Below are positions 37,517-47,356 of a stretch of DNA of 64,000 bases, one piece after another. Numbering within the stretch: the stretch's first letter is position 1; the number at the start of each line of letters is the position of its first letter. Under the pieces are notes generated by a model that worked only from the letters and a program-made list of their open reading frames with translations, searched no databases and was not told where the DNA came from. The translations under genes and the position numbers were made by a program. Origin of the DNA: Victivallis vadensis (GTDB taxonomy: Bacteria; Verrucomicrobiota; Lentisphaeria; Victivallales; Victivallaceae); assembly GCF_003096415.1 (NCBI RefSeq), contig NZ_QEKH01000012.1, positions 62,001 through 126,000 on the forward strand, written 5' to 3'.

Positions 37517-38846
37517 GGAACTTTCCGCCCGGCTGAAAGCCTTTGCTTTGATGCTGAAATACGGACACGACCTCTTCGGGGCCGGGGATTTCATGGATGC
37601 GGCGGCGCTGGCGGTCAACAACAGCCGCCAACTGCTGAATTTCCGCACCGCCACGCTGCTGGAACTTGCCGGCGGCAAAGCCCGCGTGATTGCGCAGTAT
37701 GGGCTGGCGGAGGCGAATCCGCACTCGCAGCTGGCGGTGCGGCAATGCCGGTTTGCGGAGTCGCTGCAGCTTGCCGATGAACCGCAAACCGTCACGCGGG
37801 AAAACGGCCTGCCGGATGAACTGGCGGAACATGACGCGGTCTATTGCTGTGTGAAACTGCGTCCGCCCGCGAACCTTGAGGAAACGGATTTTACTTTCAT
37901 CTGGCTGCTCGAATATGAAAAGAGAGTGCCGCCTTATGTCTCGAACACGGTGAAACTGCTGGCGGCTTCGGTTTCCGAAGCGCTTTATTACCAGCGGCTT
38001 TGCAAGAGCCGGTTCCGCCGGATGAAGCGCCATGTGAAAAAAAGGTGGATCTGGGGCGTGATTCTCGCCATGCTGACCGGCGCAATGTTCGTGCGCGTTC
38101 CCGAAAATGTCACGGCGGAGTTTACGCTGAAAGCGCCGGAAATCACGAGCGCCTACGCCTGGTTCGACGGGCTGATCGCGAAGTGTCTGGTTCAGGATGG
38201 AGAAACCGTGAAGCGGGGCGATGTGGTTGCGGAATATGACACGGAACAGCTCGCCTACCGGCTTTCCGGCGCCCGGAGCGCGCTTCGCGAAGTTGAGGCG
38301 GAGCTTGCGCTTGAACAGCAGAATGCTTTTACCGACGAGACGCGGCTCGGACAGGTACGGCTGCTTGAAGCCCGCCGCGACACGGCGAAAGTCGCGGTTG
38401 AGGAGGCGCAGTGGTATCTGGAACACTCCGAAATTGCAGCTCCGGCCGAGGGGATCGTGGCGCTGGCGGATGACCGTGCCGAATTGCTTGCCGGGAAAGC
38501 GGTCAGGACCGGCGACAAGCTCTTCGAGATATTCGGCGGAAACGGAATGGTTGCGGAAATACCGGTCGATGAACGAGAGGCGTCGGTGCTGTCTCAACAT
38601 TTCCGGGTGACTTTATTTCTGCACACCGCGCCGGAAACGGCAATTCCGGCTGAGATTCTGGAAATTTCGCATTACCCGGAGCTGACCGAACAAAAGACCT
38701 ACTGCTATAAAGTCCGGGTAAAACTGCAGAACGCCCCGGCCGGACTGCGTTACGGCATGCGCGGCGTCGCAAGGCTTTCCGGCGGCCGGGTTCCCATCGG
38801 CTACCGGTTGTTCAAGAGCTCCGTACTTTACTTCCGGGGAATGTGA
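37506..38846 (+). CDS. GAF-like cytoplasmic sensor fused to a HlyD-type adaptor
   Basis: 446 residues. Residues ~1-170 are a GAF-like cytosolic domain (FMDAAALAVNNSRQLLNFRTATLLEL, ending in a helix LLAASVSEALYYQRL). One transmembrane helix follows (WIWGVILAMLTGAMFV, ~182-197). The C-terminal periplasmic part has lipoyl-like halves (GLIAKCLVQDGETVKRGDVVAEYD and HSEIAAPAEGIVALADD) around a coiled-coil hairpin. A sensor on the inner side of an adaptor is rare and suggests that export responds to a cytoplasmic signal. A single base separates it from the M50 gene. Confidence 0.78.
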   Translation: MTNEELSARLKAFALMLKYGHDLFGAGDFMDAAALAVNNSRQLLNFRTATLLELAGGKARVIAQYGLAEANPHSQLAVRQCRFAESLQLADEPQTVTRENGLPDELAEHDAVYCCVKLRPPANLEETDFTFIWLLEYEKRVPPYVSNTVKLLAASVSEALYYQRLCKSRFRRMKRHVKKRWIWGVILAMLTGAMFVRVPENVTAEFTLKAPEITSAYAWFDGLIAKCLVQDGETVKRGDVVAEYDTEQLAYRLSGARSALREVEAELALEQQNAFTDETRLGQVRLLEARRDTAKVAVEEAQWYLEHSEIAAPAEGIVALADDRAELLAGKAVRTGDKLFEIFGGNGMVAEIPVDEREASVLSQHFRVTLFLHTAPETAIPAEILEISHYPELTEQKTYCYKVRVKLQNAPAGLRYGMRGVARLSGGRVPIGYRLFKSSVLYFRGM

Positions 38847-38847
38847 A

Positions 38848-40914
38848 ATGGCCGCCGCGGAACCGATGACCGGCATGTTGAGAACGGATGTCGAACTGAT
38901 CCGGGGCGGGACGCCGTTGCTTTTCGACCGGCAGGCGGATGCCTATTACCGGATTCCTCCGGCCATGCTCGATGTCGCGGCGTTCCTGACGGAATCCATG
39001 CCGGTTTCACAGTTCCTCGATAAACTCAGGTGCAACGGCATTTCGCTGGAGCGGAGCGAGCTTGTGAAACTGCTGGCATTCCTCCGGCAGAACAACCTGC
39101 TCGCTCCCGAATACGGCCAGATCGGCGTCAGGCGCGAGCGTCGGGCGGAGCAGAGGGAGAAGACCGCTTTTCTGCGTTTTTCGGCGGCATACCTTTTTTT
39201 CAGGCTGCCGCCGTGGCGCCCGGAGCGCTTTTTTGAGGCCATCAGGCCGTATGCGGGCTGGATCGCATCGAAACCGGTGGTTCTGGCGCTGCTGTTTCCC
39301 GCCCTGCTGGGGTATCTGCTGGTGGTCCGGGAGTTCGGGACGGTACGCACGACGTTTCTGGATTCGCTTTCATGGGCGGGGCTGGCGAAGTACTTCGCGG
39401 CGATTTTGTTCCTGAAACTGATCCATGAGGCGGCGCACTCGCTGGCGGCGATCCGTTTCGGCTGCCGGGTGCGCGGGATCGGGGTGGGGTTCATGGTGTT
39501 CTATCCGAAGCTGTACACGGATACCACCGACAGCTGGCGGCTGCCGCGCGGGAAACGGCTGCTGATCGACGCGGCGGGAATCATTACCGAGCTGCTGCTC
39601 GGCGGCATCGCGGCCCTGCTGTGGGCCTATTTGCCGCCGGGCGCATGGAAGTCGACGATGTTCTATGTCTTTGCGGTCAGCACCATTTCGACCCTTTTCG
39701 TGAACGGCAACCCGTTCATCCGCTACGACGGCTACTACATCTTCTGCGACCTGGTGAATATCGAAAACCTGATGGCGCGTTCCGGCGAATACGTCAGGCA
39801 GTGCTGGCGCTGGCATTTCCTCCGGCTCGGCGCAAAACCGCGCGGCGAACACGGCGTGCTGCTGTTCTGTTTCGGCGTCGGGGCGTTCCTTTACCGGATT
39901 TTCCTGTACACTTCGATCGTTCTGGTCATCTATCACAGCTTTGTAAAGGCGGTGGCCGTGGTGATGATGGTTCTGGAGCTTTACAGCATTCTGATTTATC
40001 CGTGCTGGCGGGAGATCTGGACGATCCGGGCGCTGTCGAAGCGTTCCGCCGGACGGGCGCGCTGGTTTCCGGGCGCAGCCGCGCTGGTGATTCTGGCGGG
40101 AATCCTGTTTCTGCCGCTGTCGTGGAGCATCTCGCTGCCGGGGGAGACGGTTCCGGCGGCGCGCCGGCTCGTGACCGTTTCCGAGGGCGGCTACCTGACG
40201 GCGAAGCTGCCGCGCCGGGCAAGGGCGGTCAGGGAGGGGGATATCCTGTTCCGGCTGCGTTCCCCGCAGTTGGAAAACGGAATCGAACGGCTGAAAACGG
40301 TTCTCAAATACGACCGGACGCTTTACGATCTTCAACAGCTTGATGAAAAGCTGTTTTCCGAAAGCCGGGTGACGGCTGAAAAAATCGCTTCGGACCGGCT
40401 CGGACTGGAAGAACTGGAACGCCGCCGGGAAAAACTGACGGTGCGGGCCGGAGCGGACGGCGTGTTTGTCCCGGCCCTGCCGGATATGTCGGAGGGGGCG
40501 TATCTGCCGAAAGGATTGCAAGCCGGCGAGGTCGTTTCCGAGAGGCTGATGGTTTACGCCTATGCGCAGGATCGCGATATCGGCAAGCTGAAAGAGGGAG
40601 GCCGGGCCGTCGTCTTCGTCCGGGATTCGCCGGCGGAGCATCCGGCCCGGATTACGCAGGTCAACCGGATTGCGGCGCGGCTGAAGGATTCACCGCTGCT
40701 TCAACACTACGGCGGGCCGGTTCCGGTTTACGCCGACGGGCAAAATCCGGGAGAATATTCGTCGGTTCTCGCTCTTTACCGGATCGAACTGGTGCTGACG
40801 GAGGCCGCCGGCCTGCTGCCGGGGCGCTGCGTCAGTGTGGAAATACGAAATGCGGAACGGCTGGGCGAACGCATCGGGAAGCTGATCCTTTCCGTCATCC
40901 GGAGAGAGTTCTGA
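38848..40914 (+). CDS. PqqD-like domain + M50 site-2-protease + HlyD-type membrane protein
   Basis: 688 residues. Residues ~12-90 resemble PqqD/RiPP-recognition modules (LLFDRQADAYYRIPPAMLDVAAFL). Residues ~130-430 are a polytopic M50 metalloprotease core with HEAAH (His193-His197) and the second metal motif NPFIRYDGYY (Asn288, Asp293). Residues ~440-670 are a HlyD-like arm (GGYLTAKLPRRARAVREGDILFRLRSPQ, helical hairpin, LTVRAGADGVFVPAL). The protein may recognise the substrate N-terminus, process it in the membrane and join the adaptor ring. It ends the operon. A small TCCCG-GAAA-CGGGA hairpin (40948-40961) lies beyond, without a T run. Confidence 0.82.
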   Translation: MAAAEPMTGMLRTDVELIRGGTPLLFDRQADAYYRIPPAMLDVAAFLTESMPVSQFLDKLRCNGISLERSELVKLLAFLRQNNLLAPEYGQIGVRRERRAEQREKTAFLRFSAAYLFFRLPPWRPERFFEAIRPYAGWIASKPVVLALLFPALLGYLLVVREFGTVRTTFLDSLSWAGLAKYFAAILFLKLIHEAAHSLAAIRFGCRVRGIGVGFMVFYPKLYTDTTDSWRLPRGKRLLIDAAGIITELLLGGIAALLWAYLPPGAWKSTMFYVFAVSTISTLFVNGNPFIRYDGYYIFCDLVNIENLMARSGEYVRQCWRWHFLRLGAKPRGEHGVLLFCFGVGAFLYRIFLYTSIVLVIYHSFVKAVAVVMMVLELYSILIYPCWREIWTIRALSKRSAGRARWFPGAAALVILAGILFLPLSWSISLPGETVPAARRLVTVSEGGYLTAKLPRRARAVREGDILFRLRSPQLENGIERLKTVLKYDRTLYDLQQLDEKLFSESRVTAEKIASDRLGLEELERRREKLTVRAGADGVFVPALPDMSEGAYLPKGLQAGEVVSERLMVYAYAQDRDIGKLKEGGRAVVFVRDSPAEHPARITQVNRIAARLKDSPLLQHYGGPVPVYADGQNPGEYSSVLALYRIELVLTEAAGLLPGRCVSVEIRNAERLGERIGKLILSVIRREF

Positions 40915-40962
40915 TCCCGCGGCGCAGGCCCGTTGCCGCCCTGCAATTCCCGGAAACGGGAG

Positions 40963-42177
<1,215 letters not shown>

Positions 42178-42189
42178 GGTGAACCTCCT

Positions 42190-43176
42190 TTATATGGTTT
42201 CAAAATGGAATTCAAGGCGGGTGTGGACCGCTTCGCCGGGGGCGAGGCGGCGGGCGACGCCGTCGGCGATATCGGCGGAACGGCCGCGCAGCGAGGCGTT
42301 GGTCGGTTCAAGGCCGAGCGCGTAGGCTCCGGCGAGGCAGTTTTTCCACTGCACGAAATCGGGCAGTACGTCGGTGTTCCAGACGAGGGTCACTTTGACG
42401 CCGAGCTTCCGGTTCAGTACCGCGATCCTGCCCTCCGGCAGTTTGTGGAAGAAGCACTGTTCGCGGTAGTCCGGCGCCGGTTCGTCGAGCCGGTCCCATT
42501 CGGCCAGCCCGGCGGCGGCTTCGGCGTCGCGCGGCACGACTTCATGGGGCGGCGCCTCGAATTCGAGGTCGGGCGACGCGAAAGGATAGCCGAAGTTGCA
42601 GTGGTACAGGAGTTCGAGGTAGTCCTCACGGGGGGCGAGGTTGGTGATGGTGTCGCAAAGTGTGATCGAGTTGTCGCCGAAACCGGTGGAGACGGAACGC
42701 TCCAGTTGCAAATATTCGCCGAACATCGCGCTTTCGCGCAGCGTGCCGACGGCTTCGAGCCGGTAACTGCCTCCGGAAGCGCCGCGCCGGATGCCGACAT
42801 CTTCGGCGGCGAGGTGGGAGGCGCGGCCGTGCAGGCCGTGTTCCCCGTCCGGCACTCCCGCGTTGCGCAAGCCGGAGGTGGTCATCAGTCCGCCCTGCCA
42901 GCTGCGCAGCCAGCCGGTCCCCTGCGGTTCGTAGCGTTCGCCGGAAACGTAGCCCGCCGGGGCGCGGAACACCAATGGAATCCCGCGGAACGAACAGTCC
43001 ACCAGATCCATTCCCCGGTCCGGCGCGACCGTGAACGCCAGCCCGGAACCGTTGCGGAATTCGATCAGCCTTGAGCCGCGACCGGGGCCTTCGGCAAGTT
43101 CGACCAGTCGGGCGTCGGCGAGCTGTTCCATGCTGCCCGCGTAGCGGCGGGCGTCGGAGAGGTTGCAGTAAGTCAT
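42190..43176 (-). CDS. Aldose-1-epimerase-like protein (DUF4432 family)
   Basis: 328 residues, no signal peptide. GSGLAFTVAPDRGMDLVDCSFRGIPL is the typical opening of DUF4432 proteins, GEHGLHGRASHLAAEDV carries the catalytic-type His pair of galactose mutarotases, and LEPTNASLRGR lies near the C-terminal Glu position. It would interconvert anomers of a sugar. It sits 12 bp from the isomerase-like gene and 3 bp from the hydrolase gene, so all three are co-transcribed. Confidence 0.8.
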   Translation of the reverse strand: MTYCNLSDARRYAGSMEQLADARLVELAEGPGRGSRLIEFRNGSGLAFTVAPDRGMDLVDCSFRGIPLVFRAPAGYVSGERYEPQGTGWLRSWQGGLMTTSGLRNAGVPDGEHGLHGRASHLAAEDVGIRRGASGGSYRLEAVGTLRESAMFGEYLQLERSVSTGFGDNSITLCDTITNLAPREDYLELLYHCNFGYPFASPDLEFEAPPHEVVPRDAEAAAGLAEWDRLDEPAPDYREQCFFHKLPEGRIAVLNRKLGVKVTLVWNTDVLPDFVQWKNCLAGAYALGLEPTNASLRGRSADIADGVARRLAPGEAVHTRLEFHFETI

Positions 43177-43179
43177 AAT

Positions 43180-45237
43180 TCATTCCTCCATCGTGAGTTC
43201 AAAGAGTTCGGCGTCGCGGAAGCGGTCGAAAGTCAGCGCGAGTTCGCCGCCGGTGAAGCGGAACGGCACGGTTTTGCCGTCCGAGGTGCGCCGCACCCGC
43301 TTCGGCGTGAACCCTTCCGGCAGCTTCACGGTCAGTTCGACATCGGCGAGGGTGATGTTCGGCAGCTCCTCCTGATAGTCCACCATGCCGAGCAGCAGCG
43401 TGCCGGGGACGGCGCACTCCAGCAGCGTCAGTTCGACCGACGCGGGCAGGTTCCGGGAGGCCGTCACGAACATCGGCAGGTGGCGGCGGAACAGCGTTTC
43501 GCCGAAGCTCTGCTGGGCGTACTGCCGTTCGGCGAGCAGCCCGGAGTAGAGGTAGACGCAGCGCCCGCTGCCGTAAATGTGTTCGGTCAGCCCCGCATAA
43601 GCGGTTGCGACGCCGGGCGGATTGGAGTGGATCGACGCGTAAAGTTCGGGATCGTTGACCGGGAAATCCGGCAGTGTGACGGTGCCGTCCACCCGCGTTC
43701 CGTCATGCGCTTCGACCAGCGGGTAACAGGTGCCGGAGCAGGAGATCAGTTCATCCCCGGCGGCGAGGTAGCAGACCTTGTCGGTATCCTTGCCGGTGTA
43801 GCTCACTCCGAATACGTCGGCGAGCTGAAAGTCGCCGTCCGTGTTGCCGAACCGGTCGTAGAGCGAGGTCTTGCCGGTCGCGATCAGGGTGCCGCCGGTG
43901 GCGACGAACCGGCGCAGCCGTTCCGCTTCCTCCGGCGACAGGTAGGCGGCATGGTTCACGATGATCGCCTTGAAGCCGGAATAGTCGCTGGTCCGGTCGG
44001 TGATGACCTTGTAGGGGACGTGCAGGCGGTTCAGCAGTGCGGCGGTGCCGAGCACCTCGTCGAGCACCGCGTTGTGGCGGATGTCCATATTCGCGCCCTG
44101 TTCAAAGAGTTCGAGCAGGGGCAGGCGGTTTTTCGACTCGTCCACGCAGCTGGACATCGAATAGTAAAGGCCGACCTCCGCCCGCAGCACCGGCCGCAGC
44201 CGGGCGGCGGCCCGGCGGAAGGGTTCGAGCTTCCGCACGATCTTGCCGAGGCGTTTGTAGAAGTGCTCGTTCAGCGTGCCGTCGGGGTTGATCGCGTCGA
44301 TGAAGAAGTAAGCGCCGCCGTTGGCCAGCGTGGTCGCGGCATGCAGGTAAAGTTCCTCGTCGGATTTGGTCGAGGTGTGGTCGTGCAGCGACACGCAGCG
44401 CGAGGTCATGAATTCATAGGGCTGCATATTCGTGTAGGCTGAAAACGCCTTGGCGCCGAACCGCTGCTGGAGCCTGCCGCCGTAAAAATCGCCGGAGGTG
44501 TAGTCCGACGCTTCCGCGATGCCGGAACTGGCGCCGAGGAACCAGCCGTGCAGCACCGGCGAAAACTGGTGGGTCACGGTCACGCCGGGCCGCGCCTTGC
44601 GGGCATGGCCGGTCAGCTTCATCGCGTATTCCGCCATCGAATCCTCGCGCCAGCGCTGGAAACGGACCCATGCCGGGTCTCTCCAGTCGATTACCTCCGG
44701 GATTTCTGCTCCGGTTGCGGCGCGGAATTTGGCGCGGCAGGAGTCGCAGCAGCAGACCGTCGGCCAGAAGGTCATGTCGATGAAGATGCCCGCGACCGGA
44801 TAGGCGAGGATTTCGGAAATTTCCGTGCAGCAGAACTCCACGTACTCGTCGTTGTTCGGGCAGCTCCAGTAGTAGCGGTTGCCGTGGTTGTTGCCGGTGC
44901 GGTCGCGCATCTGCCACTGCGGATGGGTTTTGGCGGACCAGTTATGGTGGATGATGGTGTGGTAGGCGACCGGGATGATCCCCGCGTCGGCGAGTCCCCG
45001 GACGGTTTCGCCGAAGATATCGCGTCCGTTGAGTCCGGCGTGCATGTGGCCGACTTTGGTCGGATAGTAGCTGTTGCCGTTATGGTCGCAGGCGTAGACC
45101 ATCGAACTCTCGACGCCGGAAAGCTTCAGCATCCTGACATACTCCGCCGGGTCGAAACGGCTCATGAATCTGGGGTTCAGGTCGGTGATGTGGTTGTCGA
45201 TCAGCATTCGGGAATAGCATTTTTCCAACCAGGACAT
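43180..45237 (-). CDS. Cytoplasmic glycoside hydrolase, GH29/GH42-like TIM barrel with beta-galactosidase-trimerisation-like domain
   Basis: 685 residues, no signal peptide. Residues ~1-350 are a TIM barrel of the fucosidase/GH42 type (AYHTIIHHNWSAKTHPQW, YPVAGIFIDMTFWPTVCCC, ANGGAYFFIDAINPDGTL). A CDSCRAKF cluster with nearby Cys could bind zinc, as in GH42. Residues ~370-560 are a GATase-like trimerisation fold (YSGFKAIIVNHAAYLSPEEAERLRRFV). A small beta domain closes the protein. The Asp in GIFIDMTFW is a likely catalytic residue. It is first in the operon, behind a TATAAT promoter, and would cleave imported oligosaccharide. Confidence 0.75.
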   Translation of the reverse strand: MSWLEKCYSRMLIDNHITDLNPRFMSRFDPAEYVRMLKLSGVESSMVYACDHNGNSYYPTKVGHMHAGLNGRDIFGETVRGLADAGIIPVAYHTIIHHNWSAKTHPQWQMRDRTGNNHGNRYYWSCPNNDEYVEFCCTEISEILAYPVAGIFIDMTFWPTVCCCDSCRAKFRAATGAEIPEVIDWRDPAWVRFQRWREDSMAEYAMKLTGHARKARPGVTVTHQFSPVLHGWFLGASSGIAEASDYTSGDFYGGRLQQRFGAKAFSAYTNMQPYEFMTSRCVSLHDHTSTKSDEELYLHAATTLANGGAYFFIDAINPDGTLNEHFYKRLGKIVRKLEPFRRAAARLRPVLRAEVGLYYSMSSCVDESKNRLPLLELFEQGANMDIRHNAVLDEVLGTAALLNRLHVPYKVITDRTSDYSGFKAIIVNHAAYLSPEEAERLRRFVATGGTLIATGKTSLYDRFGNTDGDFQLADVFGVSYTGKDTDKVCYLAAGDELISCSGTCYPLVEAHDGTRVDGTVTLPDFPVNDPELYASIHSNPPGVATAYAGLTEHIYGSGRCVYLYSGLLAERQYAQQSFGETLFRRHLPMFVTASRNLPASVELTLLECAVPGTLLLGMVDYQEELPNITLADVELTVKLPEGFTPKRVRRTSDGKTVPFRFTGGELALTFDRFRDAELFELTMEE

Positions 45238-45275
45238 GGCAATACCTCTTTCGTTGTGAGATGTTTCCTGACTAT

Positions 45276-45304
45276 ATTATACTCGAATGTAGCGAAAATG
45301 ACAG
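45276..45304 (-). promoter_or_regulatory. Promoter of the minus-strand sugar operon
   Basis: On the minus strand, CTGTCA (45304-45299) and a perfect TATAAT (45281-45276) with a 17-nt spacer. The rest of the 498-bp divergent gap (45238-45735) shows one further sign, a 6-3-6 palindrome CCGGGC-AAA-GCCCGG at 45431-45445, a possible regulator site, plus the AraC promoter. Confidence 0.6.
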
Positions 45305-45675
45305 GCGACAAAACCGATATTCCTAGCACGGATCACGGATTTTTAGTGGTTTTACCTGCCATTCCGTGAGAAAATACAGGCTTTTTGAGGATTTTTTCAG
45401 CCGGAATGGATTCAGTCCCTTCTCCGATATCCGGGCAAAGCCCGGTTCTCCGTTTTCCGGCAGTTCTTTGGGGATTCACCCCTGCCTCGGACGCCGGAGC
45501 AGCCGGGCAGATGGACGATTTCTGGAAGTGCTGTTTTGTAAGATGTTTGAATGAAACAGGTTGATCCAATTTTCCGGTTCTCCGGTGTTGCTGGTTGCGG
45601 TAGATTCGGAGGGGGATATAATTTTCGGCAGCCGCTTGTCAGGCGTATTTCGGCGGGAAAACCGGAAAGAACAGG

Positions 45676-45704
45676 TTGCATTCGCTCCGTTCCGGTTTTA
45701 TAGT
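45676..45704 (+). promoter_or_regulatory. Promoter of the AraC-family gene
   Basis: TTGCAT 45676-45681 and TATAGT 45699-45704, spacer 17 nt. AAGGAG at 45721-45726 precedes the ATG at 45736. Confidence 0.5.
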
Positions 45705-45735
45705 ACGGCTGAAACCGCCGAAGGAGCCGCTGAAA

Positions 45736-46641
45736 ATGGAACATGAGTTTGAACGCCGCCGCCTGTTTCTGGGCGGCGGTCCCGTGTGGCACTCGACCTG
45801 GCCTCCGGGCCGCGTCGAGCCGAACCGCCGGATTTACGATTATGAACTGGTCTATTTCGCGAACGGCAGCGGCCGGATCATCACCGGTGAGCGGGTTTAT
45901 GAATGCAGTACCGGCTCCGCGATCATCATTCCGCCGGGGCTGGTGCACTGCACAGTCGGAGTGCCCCAGCTGGAACGGTGGTGCATCCATTTCGACTGGT
46001 TCGGGGATTGCGGGGCGCACCGCGACAACCCGAAAGCGGAGGATGTGTTCGTCTACAACGACGATCCCGCCCCGTACCGGGAAGAGCTGGCGGCGAAGGA
46101 CCCGGAACTGCCCGGCGTGTCGTTTCCGGTTTTCCGCGAGACGGTTCCTCAGGAGATTCTGCTGTTTCTGCGGCGCTACTTCCTGCCGGAGTCGAAAGGG
46201 GTCGGCGGAATGCTGATGCGCCAGGGAGTTCTGATGCAGATTCTCGGGCTGGTCCTGCGCGGCGAGGAGCCGGAGGCCGCTCAGACGCCGGAATCCGGCA
46301 AGCTCTTTTTCAAGGCCAAGAACCTGATCGATGCCCGCTATCTGGACGGCGGCCTGCGCGTGGCGGGAGTCGCCGCCGAATTCCAGATCACCGCCAACCA
46401 CCTGACCAAGCTGTTTCACGCCGCGCTGGGAATGTCGGTGATGGACTACATCCAGACCCGCCGCGTGGACTACAGCCGCAAGCTGCTGCTGGAAAGCAAC
46501 CTGACCGTGCGGGAGGTGGCTTTCGCCTCCGGCTTCAACGATCCGAACTACTTCACGCGCTTCTTTCAGCAGAAAACCGGTATGACCCCCTCCCGCTTCC
46601 GCCGCGAGTGGGAAATCCGCTTCGACGGGAATGAAGCGTGA
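45736..46641 (+). CDS. AraC-family regulator, divergent from the sugar operon
   Basis: 301 residues from ATG 45736. The N-terminal cupin domain (YELVYFANGSGRIITGERVYECSTGS, IIPPGLVHCTVG) senses a ligand. The C-terminal HTH pair is LRVAGVAAEFQITANHLTKLF and LTVREVAFASGFNDPNYFTRFFQQKTGMTPSRFR. It is transcribed away from the isomerase-mutarotase-hydrolase operon, the usual layout for its specific activator. A control of the downstream prepilin-like and large hydrolase genes is also possible. Confidence 0.92.
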   Translation: MEHEFERRRLFLGGGPVWHSTWPPGRVEPNRRIYDYELVYFANGSGRIITGERVYECSTGSAIIIPPGLVHCTVGVPQLERWCIHFDWFGDCGAHRDNPKAEDVFVYNDDPAPYREELAAKDPELPGVSFPVFRETVPQEILLFLRRYFLPESKGVGGMLMRQGVLMQILGLVLRGEEPEAAQTPESGKLFFKAKNLIDARYLDGGLRVAGVAAEFQITANHLTKLFHAALGMSVMDYIQTRRVDYSRKLLLESNLTVREVAFASGFNDPNYFTRFFQQKTGMTPSRFRREWEIRFDGNEA

Positions 46642-46692
46642 TATCTGCCCGGCGGATTCCTTATTTGTGCTAGAGATGATGGTTTTATCGTC

Positions 46693-46721
46693 TGTGCATT
46701 TCGATGATTTTCTGGTATAAT
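46693..46721 (+). promoter_or_regulatory. Extended -10 promoter reading into repeat copy 1 and the prepilin-like gene
   Basis: TGGTATAAT (TATAAT at 46716-46721) is a perfect extended -10; the -35 region TGTGCA (46693-46698) is weak. Transcripts would run through a 9-bp hairpin (46740-46766) and the whole structured repeat before reaching the prepilin-like gene at 47357. Confidence 0.4.
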
Positions 46722-46764
46722 ATACATGGAAAGGCGGTACCGGCGACAAAAAACAACTGTCGCC

Positions 46765-47285
46765 GGACTTGCCGGAAAAGTGCTAAGGGCGGCAAAGCGC
46801 CGCTGCTGGGGGGCGTGCGGCTGCCGGTACAGGCGAGCCTTGGTTGGTCTCCAAGACCATTTACGCGGCGCACAATAAGCGCGGTCAGCGCCGCGAACGA
46901 ATGTGAGGGAATTATTTTGTGGTAGCAAAATAACGAGGAACGATAGTGACGAAGCCGAACGTAGAGAGCGAAGCCCCCCTGGCGTAGTGAGCGTAGCGAA
47001 CGATGAAGGGTTGGCGGGCGTAGCCCGACAAGTAAGGGGCGCTAGCCCCGCCCGCGAATGGAAGTGCTTTGCAAGTCAGCGGGAGTTCCGAGGCGAGCGG
47101 GGAGGTCCGGAGGGCGGTTGGCCCTCCGGAGCCATCCGCATAAGACATAACAACCAGTTTGTGAACTGTAATGATGCGAAAAGGCAGACCAAACTTATGA
47201 GTAAGTGCATGATCACGTGCGATTGGAAAGCGGAGCTGAAGTCGGCTTCGCCGCCCTTTCGGGCTCCGCACTCCAAGGTTGACCT
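46765..47285 (-). repeat. Copy 1 of a ~520-bp structured dispersed repeat
   Basis: Read on the minus strand it is colinear with 59412-59930. Shared blocks in order: TTGGAGTGCGGAGCC, CTCCGCTTTC, GCGGATGGCTCCGG, CGCCAGGGGGGCTTCGCT, CGTTCGGCTTCGTC, CACATTCGTTCGCGGCGC, CCGCGCTTA, AAATGG...GGAGACC. Hairpins at 47106-47130 (10-bp stem TCCGGAGGGC) and 46912-46933 (8-bp stem TTATTTTG) fall where copy 2 has hairpins of different sequence. Open frames across it show no recognisable protein. It fills the gap between the AraC and prepilin-like genes. Confidence 0.75.
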
Positions 47286-47356
47286 CGGGTGGCATTGGAT
47301 TCAGGAGATGATAAATGGCCGATAAAAACAACGCAACAATTGATAATGGAGGGACA

